Shown one piece after another: positions 51,401 to 63,017 of a stretch of 64,000 bases of DNA. The stretch is from assembly GCF_037975245.1 (NCBI RefSeq), contig NC_092567.1, positions 5,960,214 through 6,024,213 of the forward strand, in the 5' to 3' direction. Each line of letters starts with the position of its first letter. Position 1 is the stretch's first letter. The notes beneath the pieces were generated by a model, which had not been told where the DNA came from, did no database searches, and saw nothing but the letters and a program-made list of their open reading frames with translations. The position numbers and the translations under genes were made by a program. The stretch comes from Apostichopus japonicus (lineage: Eukaryota > Echinodermata > Holothuroidea > Aspidochirotida > Stichopodidae).

Positions 51401-52549
51401 TCATACGGATATTCTGAAAGCCCATGTCTGTTTTAAATGACATCCGCTTAGGAAAATCATACGTTGTACTTTATGCGTACATGTGGTATCGGGCTTGTTG
51501 CTGTATACTAAATTATTTTTCACATTTTCACCGTAACGATGATAGTAGGCATCGTGATACACATGTTCGCATATGTCAGTCGCAAGTGTACTGACCATGG
51601 AATTTCAACTTCTTTATAATCGGCACACAATCAAAGGAATTTTATGATGTGATTGAGTTCATTGCTTAACACAGGCAAGGCTATTTACATGAATTTTCCT
51701 ATTCAATTGACAGGTGGACAAACCTACTTATGGACTCGTAACAACACAATATATGATTATATGAAGACATGAAGGGCAAATCGTAAGTCAGTTTCAGTTG
51801 ATTTACTTTTCTCTTTAGGTTCAACGAAATGGTAATTCAACATAAGATTAACCCTTGTTAACTTCTTTAACTATCTTGTAAGAGATATTCCGGTGGGTGG
51901 ATATTACTATTTTTTTAGAATATTACATTATTTGCGCTTAAGTATTTTAATGATTGTAACACGTAGCATAGAGTTAGGCATCATAGGGGTGTTGGTCTGA
52001 AAATTGTCTTGGTTTCACTTTGTTATGTACTAATCATTGCACCTCCTAGGAATAGAATATTCTTTCCCAACACATTTTCTTTAACAACATATTGAACCAA
52101 ACCATATGCAACATCAAAACAATGCAGTATATATCTTGACGGTTAACGGGACGATGTAATTATTTAGATTCCCTATTTTTCTCACATTTTTAAAGAAGAA
52201 AAACAGATTCTCGGAAACGATGGGCAGGGGCTGTACTCACACGACTCCTTAACGCTTCGTAGACTGTCTGAAGTAAATCACGTGACAATGGAGCTGAATC
52301 CTGATCTTCAAGGTAGTTGCCTTTAACTCTGATTTGCCATTTGCGTATCTTTATTTTCTTTTGGTAAAACATGTAACCTCCTCCCACTCTGTCGTCTTAA
52401 TAACACATAGAACAGTAACAAAACTGTATTATCAGTAACGAATAAACAATTGAGATGTACGTGTTTCCATGTGTGTCACTAATATATTGTTCGTCACATT
52501 TATTAATACATGGTAACAGTTACACATATTGTTTCTGTTTTCTGTTTAG

Positions 52550-54042
52550 AGAAGAAAATATTTCTGATAGCAGGTCTCAAAAGGACATATAAAGGCCAAT
52601 ATGATGCAATTCAACCCCTACCATATATAAAAGATAGACTTTATTGTGTGGACAAGGTCTTTGTAGAAGGGGGCATTGAAGTTTGTCTGGCACCAGAGCT
52701 GACGCGAGGCACCGGAGGATCATGGGAACGTTTGGAATCTTACAAAAGTATTTATGACTTTCGGTTTAAATCCAAGAGACGCATTATACAAGGAGAGCCC
52801 GGGTATGGTAAGTCGACGTTAACCCTTCAGCTGGCCTACGATTGGTGCAATGACGTATCGGATTCCCCGATGAACAATGTAGAAATACTAATTCTTCTTC
52901 GGTTAAGACAACTTGGAAGCGTAAAGTCTCTCTTCAGGGCGATTAAGTCATTTCTTCTCTTCCACGAACCCCGTGTTAGCAAAGATGAGATTGAAAAGAT
53001 AATTCACAGTTGCTCTTCCGTCCACATTATTTTGGATGGATATGATGAGTATCCTGGCAGGGACAGCAATGATAATGACGATGTACACAAGATCATCATG
53101 ATAGAACTGTTTGCAGACTTTGATGTCAGCTTAACGACAAGATATCTTCCAGAATGTCTTAGAAAAGAAACCAAGAGGGCCAAACTAACAGGATTCGATG
53201 ACAAAGCTAGGGACGAGTACATTCGCAAGGCTGTAGTAAGTAACAACGATGAGGCAGTGGAAGAAATAAAACAACGGCTCAATGAAAACTCCATCCTTGC
53301 TGATCTTTGCCAGGTGCCTCTCATATTCGTGATGTTTGCCCACATGGCTCATGATCAGAGAGACTTCATGAAGTTCAAGTCTGTCACAGAATTCTTCAAA
53401 CACATGATTATATGTTTTTACGACCATCTGAAACAGAAATATGAAGACAATAGAAGCAACGAGTTCTATCTTCATGAAATGGAACACCATGAGCTAGACA
53501 AAATAGCTTTCGAAGGATTAAACAAGGAAAACCAACAATTGTCATGGATTAAGACTAGATTTCGTCAAAGAGTCGGGCAAGAATTATATGACCAGTATAT
53601 TTCAATTGGCATTTTGGTCGAAGAAGATGAAGTGAGCGATGATTCTTCTGGAGACAATGTGTTGTTTACAACGATGGTCCGTTTTTATCATAAACTATTC
53701 TGTGAATGGTATGCAGCCCACCATCTTGCCACTCTTGTAAAGAACGCACACAATCTCTCTGATAGGCTCAGGTTCTTAGATCCATTTGATCTTCATTACC
53801 TGTTTAGATTTGCCTGTGGTCTGGACCCCAATGCTGGAAAGAAACTCATCAACCATTTGAAGAGATTACCAGGCGGAGATAAGTTTGCCATCCTCTGTAT
53901 CCTGGAACAAACTGGTGACGTCAACGACATTATGGATTCGGTGAAAGAGCTCTGCTCGAGTGTCGTTAATATAAACATAGACGACAGCGCTCTTCTCCAA
54001 AGATCGACGACACAGTTGCTGGAGATTGCATCTAAAAATAAT
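52550..54042 (+). CDS. NACHT domain exon of an NLR-type immune receptor gene
   Basis: An acceptor TGTTTCTGTTTTCTGTTTAG (ending 52549) and a donor GTAAGT (54043) bound a 1493 bp exon entering in phase 1 and leaving in phase 0. Without the splice the open frame extends from an ATG at 52510. Order in that 513-residue frame: an N-terminal linker (GLKRTYKGQYDAIQPLPYI), Walker A GEPGYGKST (95-103), Walker B IILDGYDEY (173-181), sensor-like SLTTRY (207-212). A helical winged-helix region follows with FYHKLFCEWYAAHHLA (about 397-412), a conserved NLR motif. The NACHT ATPase drives oligomerisation after sensing microbial or danger signals; the protein is cytosolic. Genes of this kind normally carry Death or CARD domains before and leucine-rich repeats after; I see neither nearby. 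The exon is intact, so the gene may be functional or a partial family member. Confidence 0.88.
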
Positions 54043-54565
54043 GTAAGTTAGCTAATAAAAAAAAACAGCCTTTTACATGTTTCACCTACACCTAATTTAG
54101 GAACTGTTTACTTTTTTTAATTTTTTTTTTCCATGGACTGTCATTGACAACTATATTATTCAAGCCACTTTAAATCATAAACATTTAGGTTTAAAGAAGA
54201 AGCATGCTTTTCCTAGCTAATTAATAAACAGTGGTGTATTGAGGATAATTGCAAAGGATGTCATATATTTAATTCAATCAGCATAATCTTTGCATGTGCC
54301 AAATTGCGCTAGAACTCTAATCGAACTGATATAGTATTGAGAATATTGAACATATACTTTGACAACATAAACATATTCAGTGTTAATGTTTGGAATTTCA
54401 GATTCTTCCGTTAAAAATGAATCGCTAGTCTTCCAAGACTTTAAATAAATGTTAAATGCTTCGAATTATTGAATTGAACCTGGAACAACAAGCCATATAT
54501 GTTGGAGTGCATTGTCATCGAACCATACTAATGTAGTAACAAGTTAACAACCCTTACAGGGGCTG
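54043..54565. other. Start of the intron after the NACHT exon
   Basis: AT-rich, T-runs, no gene seen. In-frame read-through would end at TAG (54049). Confidence 0.5.
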
Positions 54566-56127
54566 TAGTGTATGGTCATGGAACCCACATTGGGCGCACA
54601 TCCCGGGGGCGATTTTTTTTTCCCAAACAGGTTTGCAATTACGGAGTTTTCCGCCAATCAGATTGCTTGTGACGTCAGCATCAATAATGTGTATCGCTTT
54701 GAAGTTCGAAGACATGCACTGAGTTACACACTGACACTTTATTAAGTCTAGTTACGGTCCATCAAAGCCCTAACTTTACTTTTAATGCTTGAATCACATG
54801 TTGACCTTACTTATTATACATACGCTACATTCTATTGGGTTCGTGTTTACGTTATTAAAGATTTGTGAGCCGTTCTACTGCAATCGGAAATCGTTTCGTG
54901 GAATGGGTAGGCCTACACTAAAATCAACTTCACGAGTGTTGAATGAATATACGCAAACAGTTTAGTGTAGTCAAGGCTTCATAATTGACGCACCCCCGTA
55001 ATTGACGCACCTTCAATTATTACTAGCAACGATACAGCAGGCCACCTAAACTTTTTGCAGTCAAACAGAATTACATTTTTCATGAGTTTGAATCCAGTTC
55101 AGCTATTTGCTGACCAAATTGTGGTATTTTTTAAGCTTTTAACCCCCCCCCCCCCCAGTTTTGCACGTTTTGGGGGCATTTGGAAATCTTACATCCTAAA
55201 AATAACCAACATTACCTCAATATGATAAGACTACTCTCTGGGACCTGACTTGTCTGCGCTTAGAGGCTCAGAGCATAGCAAACAGCATCTAAAGTCAATG
55301 GATGTATATACTAAGACCTGGACTACAGTTAGCTAATCGACGAATGTGTCAATTTAGGGGTATGAAAGAACTTGACACGGCAGACATTTTGTGGTCAAAT
55401 TCTGCACAATTGTACCGTGCATAAGCACAGAACAATAAATATTTTGAGATCATAACATTTCTGAGGAACTACACATATGAAAAACACATACAGTTGAGTG
55501 ATTTGGATTTTTCCTTGATATACATCTTTGATCAAATCATTAATTGCGTCAATTATGAGCCCACCATGCTACATTATGATATTTTTCCGTCACTGCACTG
55601 TGTACACAGTTATAATACATATAGGCCACCAGCGCATGTGTGATGTACCCTGTACGAACATTTCACTGTGCGTAGTTATCGATTAATGTCTTCACAGAAA
55701 ACTTCGATCAAAGTAGATGATCATACCATACTAGTGTGCTCAATATGTCTAAACCAATTCCAAACACATCTACAACGAAAAGCTTTGGGTAATTTTGAAC
55801 GGGTATATTTTCGTTGCAACGAATGAATGCAGACACTTTGGTTACCTGGAAGTGAAGGTTTCTATCATGATGACGTAACTTTTCCGACCTATCATGAGCG
55901 CCTATTTACACGCAATTGCAAACCTGTTTGGGAAAAAAAAATCGCATCCCAGGGGGGTGGGGGGATATATCCCCCACTTTTTGGTCAAGGGGGGATGGTC
56001 TACACAATCATCCCCCCAATTAAAATAACATAAATTAAAGTTAAGTTAAAATTAGGTTAGGTCAAAATACTGAGGTTGCAACCTCAGTATTTTTGCAAGC
56101 TGTTCTCATCCAGGGTTCCATACACTG
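54566..56127. mobile_element. Candidate non-autonomous DNA element with terminal inverted repeats
   Basis: Outer ends: TAGTGTATGG(TCAT)GGAACCC on the left, and the inverse GGGTTCCATACACTG on the right. About 40 bp inside the left end and 180 bp inside the right end there is a perfect 32 bp inverted repeat, 54609-54640 versus 55914-55945 (it includes AATTGCAAACCTGTTTGGG and a nine-base A/T run). Inside that, both arms have a (T)GACGTCA-like site. No ORF of note and no target duplication identified, so the class is open. Confidence 0.55.
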
Positions 56128-56282
56128 CAAAAAAACAACAACAAAATAAAATGAATATACAGTAGGCCTATGATATAACGAGTCAGGGCGTCAGAACATG
56201 TTGAGGATGAAGGGATATGCCTAGCCTACTTGAAGAGCTGCATCGTGTTGACGTCTTAATGCCTCTTTAAACACTTACATAT

Positions 56283-56402
56283 ATTTGCTAGCGTTCAAAA
56301 TGTGAACGCCAGCGTTCACAATTTGAGCACTGTAGCGTAAAGCATTTGAACAGTAGGCGTTCAGGATTTGAACACTATACACATCAGGCGCTCAAAAATT
56401 AG
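56283..56402. repeat. Cluster of GCGTTCA / TTTGAAC half-sites
   Basis: Within about 120 bases the words GCGTTCAAAATGTGAACGC, GCGTTCACAATTTGAGC, GCATTTGAAC, GCGTTCAGGATTTGAAC and GCGCTCAAAAATT recur. They form several short, spaced palindromes. It may be a minisatellite built on a palindrome or a protein-binding cluster. Confidence 0.45.
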
Positions 56403-56911
56403 GTGTTTCTAAAAAGGACATTAGATGTCAAAAAGTATTCCACTTAACCACTTAACTTGTTCTTTATTGTAATGAGGCTTTGACGCCCAGGTGCGTTCTA
56501 TATCTGACGATTAGGCCTATCAGTTACATAAATTTTGCTGTTTTTAGTGTATATATAAGAATGCAAGCCGACGATCACTGATAGCCATTAGCCACCAGGA
56601 AGGGGTTGTTTCAGAGAACCGTCTTTATTGACCACAACACCGACTATGGACGGTAAGGCACTTGAGTAATGAACATGTATGGACTATGGATGGGGTGATG
56701 GACAAAGGTAATAGAGATACAGAAGGTGAATACGGGAGCATGGCAGACAGAATAAATGAAAGAGGATGCACCATTCATTATGATGATTGTACCATCTCAA
56801 CTCATCTGACATGTATTACTTTTTTCATAGATTGAATATTTTCTCAGTAATTGAGGAATTGCATTCATGGAATTTATATTTCAAAGCTGAACTCATGCAG
56901 CCTAAAACACT

Positions 56912-57065
56912 CTAAGGGGCCGTTTCCGGCCATCTGGGGAGTTTGTAAAGCCAAACATTTTCTTTGTACGCTCCGCGCCAACTGATGGTGGCGCTCCGCT
57001 TAGATAGTCTACTAATATCATCACCCCCCCCCCCACTCTTCGGAACATATATGCGCCACTGATGG
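56912..57065 (+). repeat. Dispersed repeat copy 1 (TACGCTCCGCGCCAAC family)
   Basis: Core words: GGCCGTTTCCGGCCATCTGG, TTTTCTTTGTACGCTCCGCG, CCAACTGATGGTGGCGCTCC and GCTTAGATAGT, followed by a C-run. Further copies lie at 61031-61062 plus 62221-62325 (split by a LINE) and at 63389-63540 (inverted). A high-copy family is likely genome-wide. Confidence 0.8.
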
Positions 57066-58155
57066 AACCATACTAATGTAGTTTCAGTGAAGCCTCCAGT
57101 CATGTAAGGAGCTATCACCGATATAGTTGCCTGGTGCAGGGAGATGCCACTGAGAGCGAGAGGTTTATGTTACTAACACACTGTTACATAAACGTATTCA
57201 TACAGTAGAATACTGGCAGCCAGGATGCCTGCGCTAAGTCGCAATTTAACAGAAGTTTGTGAAAAACGATGCGCCGTTCTAAAACGAATACATTAGAACC
57301 GTGAATCAAAAAGTAAGAGTTAATTCTGTAAAGGAATAAATTCTCTCCTGTTAACGATTCCTACTATTATCAAAGTTTGTCGATTTTTTTTACTTCTTTT
57401 GCAATTAATTCTTCAGTGGCCAACCCATTTAGTGTAAATTAAAACCGGCACGCTTCAATGTGTGTACTTTTCTAAGTAAATACACCAAGAAAAGAACCTG
57501 GGCTCGAAAACCAAACTACCGAACGACTGATCCGCTCTCAACCATAGTCACCTTGCATAGAGACTGTGACTGTGCGATCTCCGTCGGGTGTGTATCACCA
57601 TTCCCCTCGAAAGGGAACACCTAATTATTATACGTTTAATTTTAGTTTTAGTAGATGCTTCAGAGCTAAGTCAACTACATATATCGACTTTGTGTATTTG
57701 GGAAAAAAAGTGAACACTGTGACGTTAATTTTAGCCCAAACAGCAACAGATTTTAACCAGTAAACACATGCTTTGATATCAAATGAAGTAACTCTACCAA
57801 CTTTTAAATTAATTAGAAACATGATGCGCATAATTCAACACAGAAATCACCAAACGAGAATATAACCCCCATAATTTGGGTAGCACTTTTTTATTAATAT
57901 GCAAATTGAACAGTGTCCGATGTTTGTTTGTTGATACAGAACGGTGATAACTTGTAATTGTGCATTCATGCAAAGGTGTTATAATACCCACTATTAAAGA
58001 CAAATTATTATTGGCGTCATGCAGTTTATAATGCATCCAACTGTTATTCTATATACAACCAATGGTGAATGTTAATTCACAATATAAAGGCACTGTTGTA
58101 TGTCCATAACGTCTTATTTTCAAAAGTCACTATTAATTTACAGGGTCTGTTTTGT
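57066..58155. other. No gene recognised
   Basis: Chance ORFs only. A patch at 57485-57560 looks slightly tRNA-like (GGCTCGAAAACC) but lacks matching boxes and stems. Confidence 0.4.
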
Positions 58156-58159
58156 CTTC

Positions 58160-58745
58160 GAGAGAGCTCCCTGCTATAATTAGGCAGCTTTTACAGAGAG
58201 AGAGAGAGAGCTCCCTGGTGTTGTTAGGGAGCGGTCACAAACATAGCTCCTTAATATTAATAGGAGCTGTCACAAAGACGGTTGCCTGGTATAATTAGGG
58301 AGCTGTCTCAGAGAGGTCCTTGGTATAATTAGGCAGCTGTTACAGAAAGAGTTCCCTGGTATTATTTGAGAGCTGTCACAAACAGAGCTCCCTAGAACTA
58401 ATATGAGCTGTCAAAAAGTATACTGGTATAATTAGGGAGCTGTCACAGAGAGGTCCAGGGTATAATTAGGCAGCTGGTGCATAGAGTAATCCCTGGTATT
58501 TTTAGGGAGCTGTAACAAAAGAGCTCCCTAGAATTAATATGAGCTGTCTAAAAAAGGGCTCCCTGGTATAATAAAGGAGCTGTTACAGAGATAACTCTCT
58601 GGTATTATCAGGGAGTTGTCACAAACAGAGCTCCCAGATATTAATAATAGCTGTCACAAAAAAAGGATTCCCTTGTATAATTAGGGAGCTGTCAGAATGG
58701 GTGCACCCTGGTATAATTAGGGAGCTGTCACGGAGAGAGGTCATT
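58160..58745 (+). repeat. Hairpin-forming minisatellite, about 36 bp unit, 16 copies
   Basis: Typical unit: AGCTCCCTGGTATAATT followed by AGGGAGCTGTCACAGAG. AGCTCCCT and AGGGAGCT are exact inverses, so each unit can fold into a hairpin with a loop of about nine bases. Four unit types recur in the same order, and GAGAGGTCC(TT/AG)GGTATAATTAGG starts near 58311 and 58451, giving a higher-order period of about 140 bp. Confidence 0.88.
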
Positions 58746-59124
58746 GGTGTTACACTAAGCCCCCCCCCCCCCTCATTATCAATGTTTCGTTTTTGTTGCG
58801 TAGAAGTATAGAATACGCTAATATAGCATTGTACTGGATCAAAGTATCAATAGATAACAATATCAGCTGATCAGTGATAAGATAAACTGTTTGTTATGTA
58901 AATATCGAGTGATGGTTTCTGGAAGGCTAAATAAATACTATAAATTGTGTAACATAAGTGACTTTTAGTGCGCGGTTATTGATGTGATGTTTGAGTTTTA
59001 AATCAATATTCTCATTTTTATCGGCGTTACAAGGGAAATATGAAAATAATTTTACCCATTCCCCTCTCCCACGAACATTTAACATATAGCTTTGTATTAA
59101 CTCAAATGTTCTTTACCACTGCAG

Positions 59125-59247
59125 GTACAAAAAAAGAAATGCATATATTACAGACACAGGTTGCATTTGCAGAGACCAAATCTTGGAATATCACTCATTT
59201 GTGCATATTCCTCAATCGATTCTCCGCTCTTAATTTTAATTATGTAA
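59125..59247 (+). CDS. Weak candidate terminal exon (pair with 63018)
   Basis: An acceptor-like TTCTTTACCACTGCAG (ending 59124) opens a phase 0 frame of 40 codons starting VQKKK and ending at TAA (59245). The phase fits the NACHT exon donor. The sequence before it is duplicated at 62.81-63.02 kb, where a similar acceptor is followed by another phase 0 frame. No LRR or other domain is visible, so this could be a decayed or spurious exon. Confidence 0.2.
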   Translation, partial: VQKKKCIYYRHRLHLQRPNLGISLICAYSSIDSPLLILIM

Positions 59248-60896
59248 TGTTTTAGTCTACTAATTGCAGATTATCAAAGTGCTTGTCTGGTTTCAACATT
59301 CTTGGTGTACTTGTTGTGGACAATTTTGACATATTAGGTTACTTGGTTTTTGTCCTATATAGGAAGAGGAACACCGGATTGTTAGAAATAGCCGAAGAAG
59401 GTCCATTATACCTTTGTAATCACTTCAGAGTGATTATCTATCATGATAGGCAGCGTGGTATTGGAGGTTGGGTGGGGTTGCACAAAGACCCCTGGTTAAC
59501 AAATCTCTTCCCTTTTATAAGATAAATGCAATTTGAAATGTACGAAGAATGAGACATTACATTACCATTATATCTAAGATATAATGTGAACGTACGTCAT
59601 AACACATGAGACTAAATGCATACAATAGCATACAGACTTTACTATATTACTGTAATTATGAAGTATCAATAAGTTGAAAAGATACTCGATCTCTTATATG
59701 ATGAACAAAGTTAAAGACGAAGCCTTTAAAAAAATGAAGCTTTAATACCTTGATCTGCAGAGTTATGTAAAATTTGTTATTAATCAGGAAAAAATAAAGA
59801 TTCAACCATAGCAGTACCATATATGTAGGACAACACCAAGACAATTAATAAGATCCCTTTAAATATCGAATGATTGCTTCTGAAGGAAGGTCCAATACAC
59901 CCTAGCAATCCCTACCTACTGTATAGACAGGGGAGGAGAGGGCGGGTGATGTGTTATTCAGAATTAACAACCGTTCTTTATAAGCTAGGTATTGCAAAGC
60001 GATGAAGTCATTAAATGTTAAGTTCAGCACGTTTTTGTCTCAATTTCTACTAAGCATTTCGACCCATTACATAGAAAGTAGGCCTATATGACGTCATTCG
60101 GTCAGACCACATAATATAATTGGTATAGGCAAAACTTACCAAGAAAACATTTGGTAAACAATTATCGGCAATATAAGTACGGCATTGCAATTCATTACTA
60201 TTCTAACATATTAAAGAGGTTATGAAATGGAGTTACAACAGTAAATAATATTCCTTGTGTATGGTGTATACCCTACGAACAATGGCATGCCAAGGAGGGG
60301 CGGGAGGGGGTTAGGGTGGTCGACCGCCCATCGTCAGTTGGGGGGGGCGAAATTATGTTGCCGTTCAGCCTTTGGAAAATTAGACTTCTACTAGACTTCT
60401 CTCCCTTTTGCAACCTCACAGAAAGTATTTATCAGCAGAGTGCACCAATTTTTTTTTTGGGGGGGGGGGGAGAAGGGTGGGGGAGTGGGGATAGGTGGAC
60501 ACCAGAAACACCTACTGTACGTGGTAGTCGGCTTGAATGATCACAGGATACCACCCTCTCCTTATAAAATCATTGGTTCGTCTCTAGTCCTGATACAGAG
60601 GTTCAGGAACCTAACTAAATCAATCCGAAGGAAATGTTTAATTTGTCCTCCACTTTTGAAATCCTGCTGTCTATATATGGCCCCGTGCAGGGAGCTGTGG
60701 TTCATGGCGTCCATGTCATGTAATGTAGTGCCTGTGTAGCTTCATACCTAACAAAGATCTGTCACGGACTGAAGAGAAACAGGGAGCTGTCACTGAGTTG
60801 TAGGGTATAACTTGATCTGTTTAAGAAAGAGCTGCATAAGGAGGTGTTACATAGAGAGCTCCCTGTTATAACCAGGGAACTTCACTGAGAGAGCTC
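59248..60896. other. No gene; hairpin-repeat units at 60770-60896
   Basis: Mostly AT-rich with two G-rich patches (60290-60350, 60455-60500). Its last 125 bases contain three or four degraded units of the hairpin minisatellite (AGGGAGCTGTCAC, AGAGCTCCCTGTTATAACCA). A TGACGTCA lies at 60089. Confidence 0.5.
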
Positions 60897-61030
60897 AAAG
60901 GGCGGCGGAACCCGGGGGGGGGCACGTGCCCCCCACTTTTCCTCAGGTTAAAAATGTGCCCTTTTTCTACATAAAAATTGAGGTGTCTCAAGTTAGCAAG
61001 AGGCCAGGGAACCAGAATGAACACTCGGGA

Positions 61031-61062
61031 AGGGCCGTTTCCAGCCATCTGAGGGGTTTGTA
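61031..61062 (+). repeat. Dispersed repeat copy 2, left part
   Basis: GGGCCGTTTCCAGCCATCTG then AGGGGTTTGTA matches copy 1 up to the LINE insertion point; the right part resumes at 62221. Confidence 0.75.
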
Positions 61063-62220
61063 CTGCTTAAGAGAATGAATACAAAGTTGGGAATATCAGG
61101 GATTGCCCTCCAATGGTTCAAATCCTACCTGTCTGATAGACAAAGCCGTGTTTCCATTGGCAACAACTACTCTGATCCTGTTGATTTAGAGTATGGACTG
61201 CCACAAGGTTCTATCCTTGGTCCCTTAAAGTTTGTAATCTACACACTCCCTCTTGGTAAAATCATTCGTCGTCATGCCTTAGACTTACATCTCTATGCGG
61301 ATGACACACAGTTGTACTGTTCTTTTGACCCAAAAATACCAGGTGCACGGCAGCATGCTATTGAGAAGCTTCAACTGTGTATTGCTGAAATCCAAGAGTG
61401 GATGACTTGCAACAAGTTAAAATTAAATGAGAGCAAAACTGAGTTCATTGTGCTTGGATCACCCTATTTTCTTCAGAAACTGCCACCTGTGTTACTGAAA
61501 ATCGGTGATGCACATATTGAACCAACACAGTCGGTTCGGAACTTGGGCATAATGTTTGATGCACATATGACTATGACTAAACAAATATCTAGCCTCTGTC
61601 AATCAACACATTTCCAGTTAAGAAACATCCGGAGAATAAAGAGATATCTTGATAAAGAAACTCTCCATCATGTCGTCAGGGCTTTAGTCATTTCTCGTCT
61701 CGACTATGGAAATCTTCTTCTTTTTTGTGCTACGGAACATGAATTGGACAGAGTTCAAAGATTGCAGAACAATGCTGCCCGGTTGGTATGTTCCAATCCA
61801 AGAGAGATCACATTACTCCAACACTTAAAGAACTCCACTGGCTGCCAATAAGGGAAAGGATTCAGTTTAAACTCTGTCTTTTTGTCTTTAAATCCATGAG
61901 CAATACTGCACCTGTTTATTTATCCAATCTACTGTCACCTTATACTCCTCAAAGAACTCTCCGCTCTGCTCATGACATAACCCGCTTGAATGTACCTAGA
62001 ACGAACAAGGTCTTGGGTCAGAAATCGTTCAATGTAGCCGGTCCACAGTCATGGAACAATCTCCCTCGTACTATAAGAGAAACTGACAATATCTCTCAAT
62101 TTCGTAGTAATCTTAAGACTCACCTATTTCCATGCTAATTTGTGTCTGTGTCACAAGCGCTATGATCTAGATGGAATAGCGCTATATAAATATTAATTGT
62201 TATGTTTGTTATATTGTTAT
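61063..62220 (+). mobile_element. 5'-truncated LINE (CR1/L2-type), plus strand
   Basis: Only the second half of a reverse transcriptase ORF and a short 3' UTR remain. The 3' end has GCGCTATATAAATATTAATT and a TTATGTTTG-type simple tail, as in CR1/L2 relatives. GTTTGTA occurs at both borders (61056-61062 and 62221-62227) and joins the two halves of the dispersed repeat, so it is probably the target duplication. Severe 5' truncation is normal for LINE copies. Confidence 0.85.
61075..62138 (+). pseudogene. Reverse transcriptase fragment, frameshifted
   Basis: Starts inside the RT domain (ISGIALQWFKSYLSDR), then GLPQGSILGPL and the catalytic YADDTQLY, then thumb sequence up to DRVQRLQNNAARLVC. 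Near 61790-61800 the reading frame shifts and continues as KRDHITPTLKELHWLPIRER to FRSNLKTHLFPC and TAA. The endonuclease and the N-terminal RT motifs are missing. A dead copy. It belongs to a different lineage from the LINE at 19.4-22.3 kb (YADD versus FADD, different tail). Confidence 0.9.
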
Positions 62221-62325
62221 GTTTGTAAAACCAAAAATTTTCTTGTACGCTCCGCGCCAACCGATAGTGGCGCTCCGCTCAGATAGTCGTGCATACAACT
62301 TTGCAAATCCTGGCTACGCCCCTGA
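62221..62325 (+). repeat. Dispersed repeat copy 2, right part
   Basis: GTTTGTAAAACCAAAAATTT, then CTTGTACGCTCCGCGCCAAC, GTGGCGCTCCGCTCAGATAG and CCTGGCTACGCCCCTGAC. It continues copy 2 after the LINE. Confidence 0.75.
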
Positions 62326-63017
62326 CTTTTAATGAATTTCTGTGAGTGAAACTCAAAGCTATTTCGAATGGGAAAAAATTGTTAAGATATTGACAAGAAA
62401 TAAACTCTAATTCGGAAGATTCCTACATTAGCAACTAGCATGATTTCACCTCAGTTTGTCTCAAAAGAAAACTTGTTCCTGGTTTCCCAATTTGCACATT
62501 GGATATTGCAGTGCTAGTATGCATATTTTCCTTGAGGGGGGGGGGGGGGGCGTTGATGGAGTGATGTGTATACGCAAATAAGATAATAATATAAAGGGTA
62601 GGCTACTAAATATAAGGCTGCATCAGTCCAATCAAATTTTTGCAAAGTGCCCTTTTGATGTTGGTTTCCCCCTCCCCCCCCAGGTTAAAAGTGCTTCCGC
62701 CGCCCTTGGAGAGCTCCCTGGTATAACAGGAACTGACAATGACAAAACTATGTACTGTAATTAGGCCCCTTAACGAGTATTTCGTGTTTGATGTGTTTGC
62801 ACGATGCTAATATAGAATATGCATACAGGATCAAAGTATCAACAAATAACTATATCAGTGATATGGTAAACAGTTTGTTTGTTATGTAAATACTGTATCG
62901 AGTGACGAAAGGTTAAATAAATAATGTGAGTAGCGTGATATATATTCCGATTTCATCGACGTTACATATTTCACGTCGATTGCATATTATTGACTTAAGT
63001 GTGTTCTAACATTGCAG

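Larger units (their letters stand above)
60889..62716. mobile_element. hAT-type element with 8 bp target duplication, carrying nested insertions
   Basis: The element spans 60897-62708. Left end AAAGGGCGGCGGAAC; right end, inverted, CAAGGGCGGCGGAAGC; 13 contiguous matching bases after the first. GAGAGCTC flanks both sides (60889-60896, 62709-62716), an 8 bp target duplication as in hAT transposons. Near both ends CAGGTTAAAA and G/C-runs are also mirrored. There is no transposase ORF. A dispersed repeat (copy 2) and, within it, a LINE lie inside, so most of its 1.8 kb length is later insertion. Confidence 0.8.
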
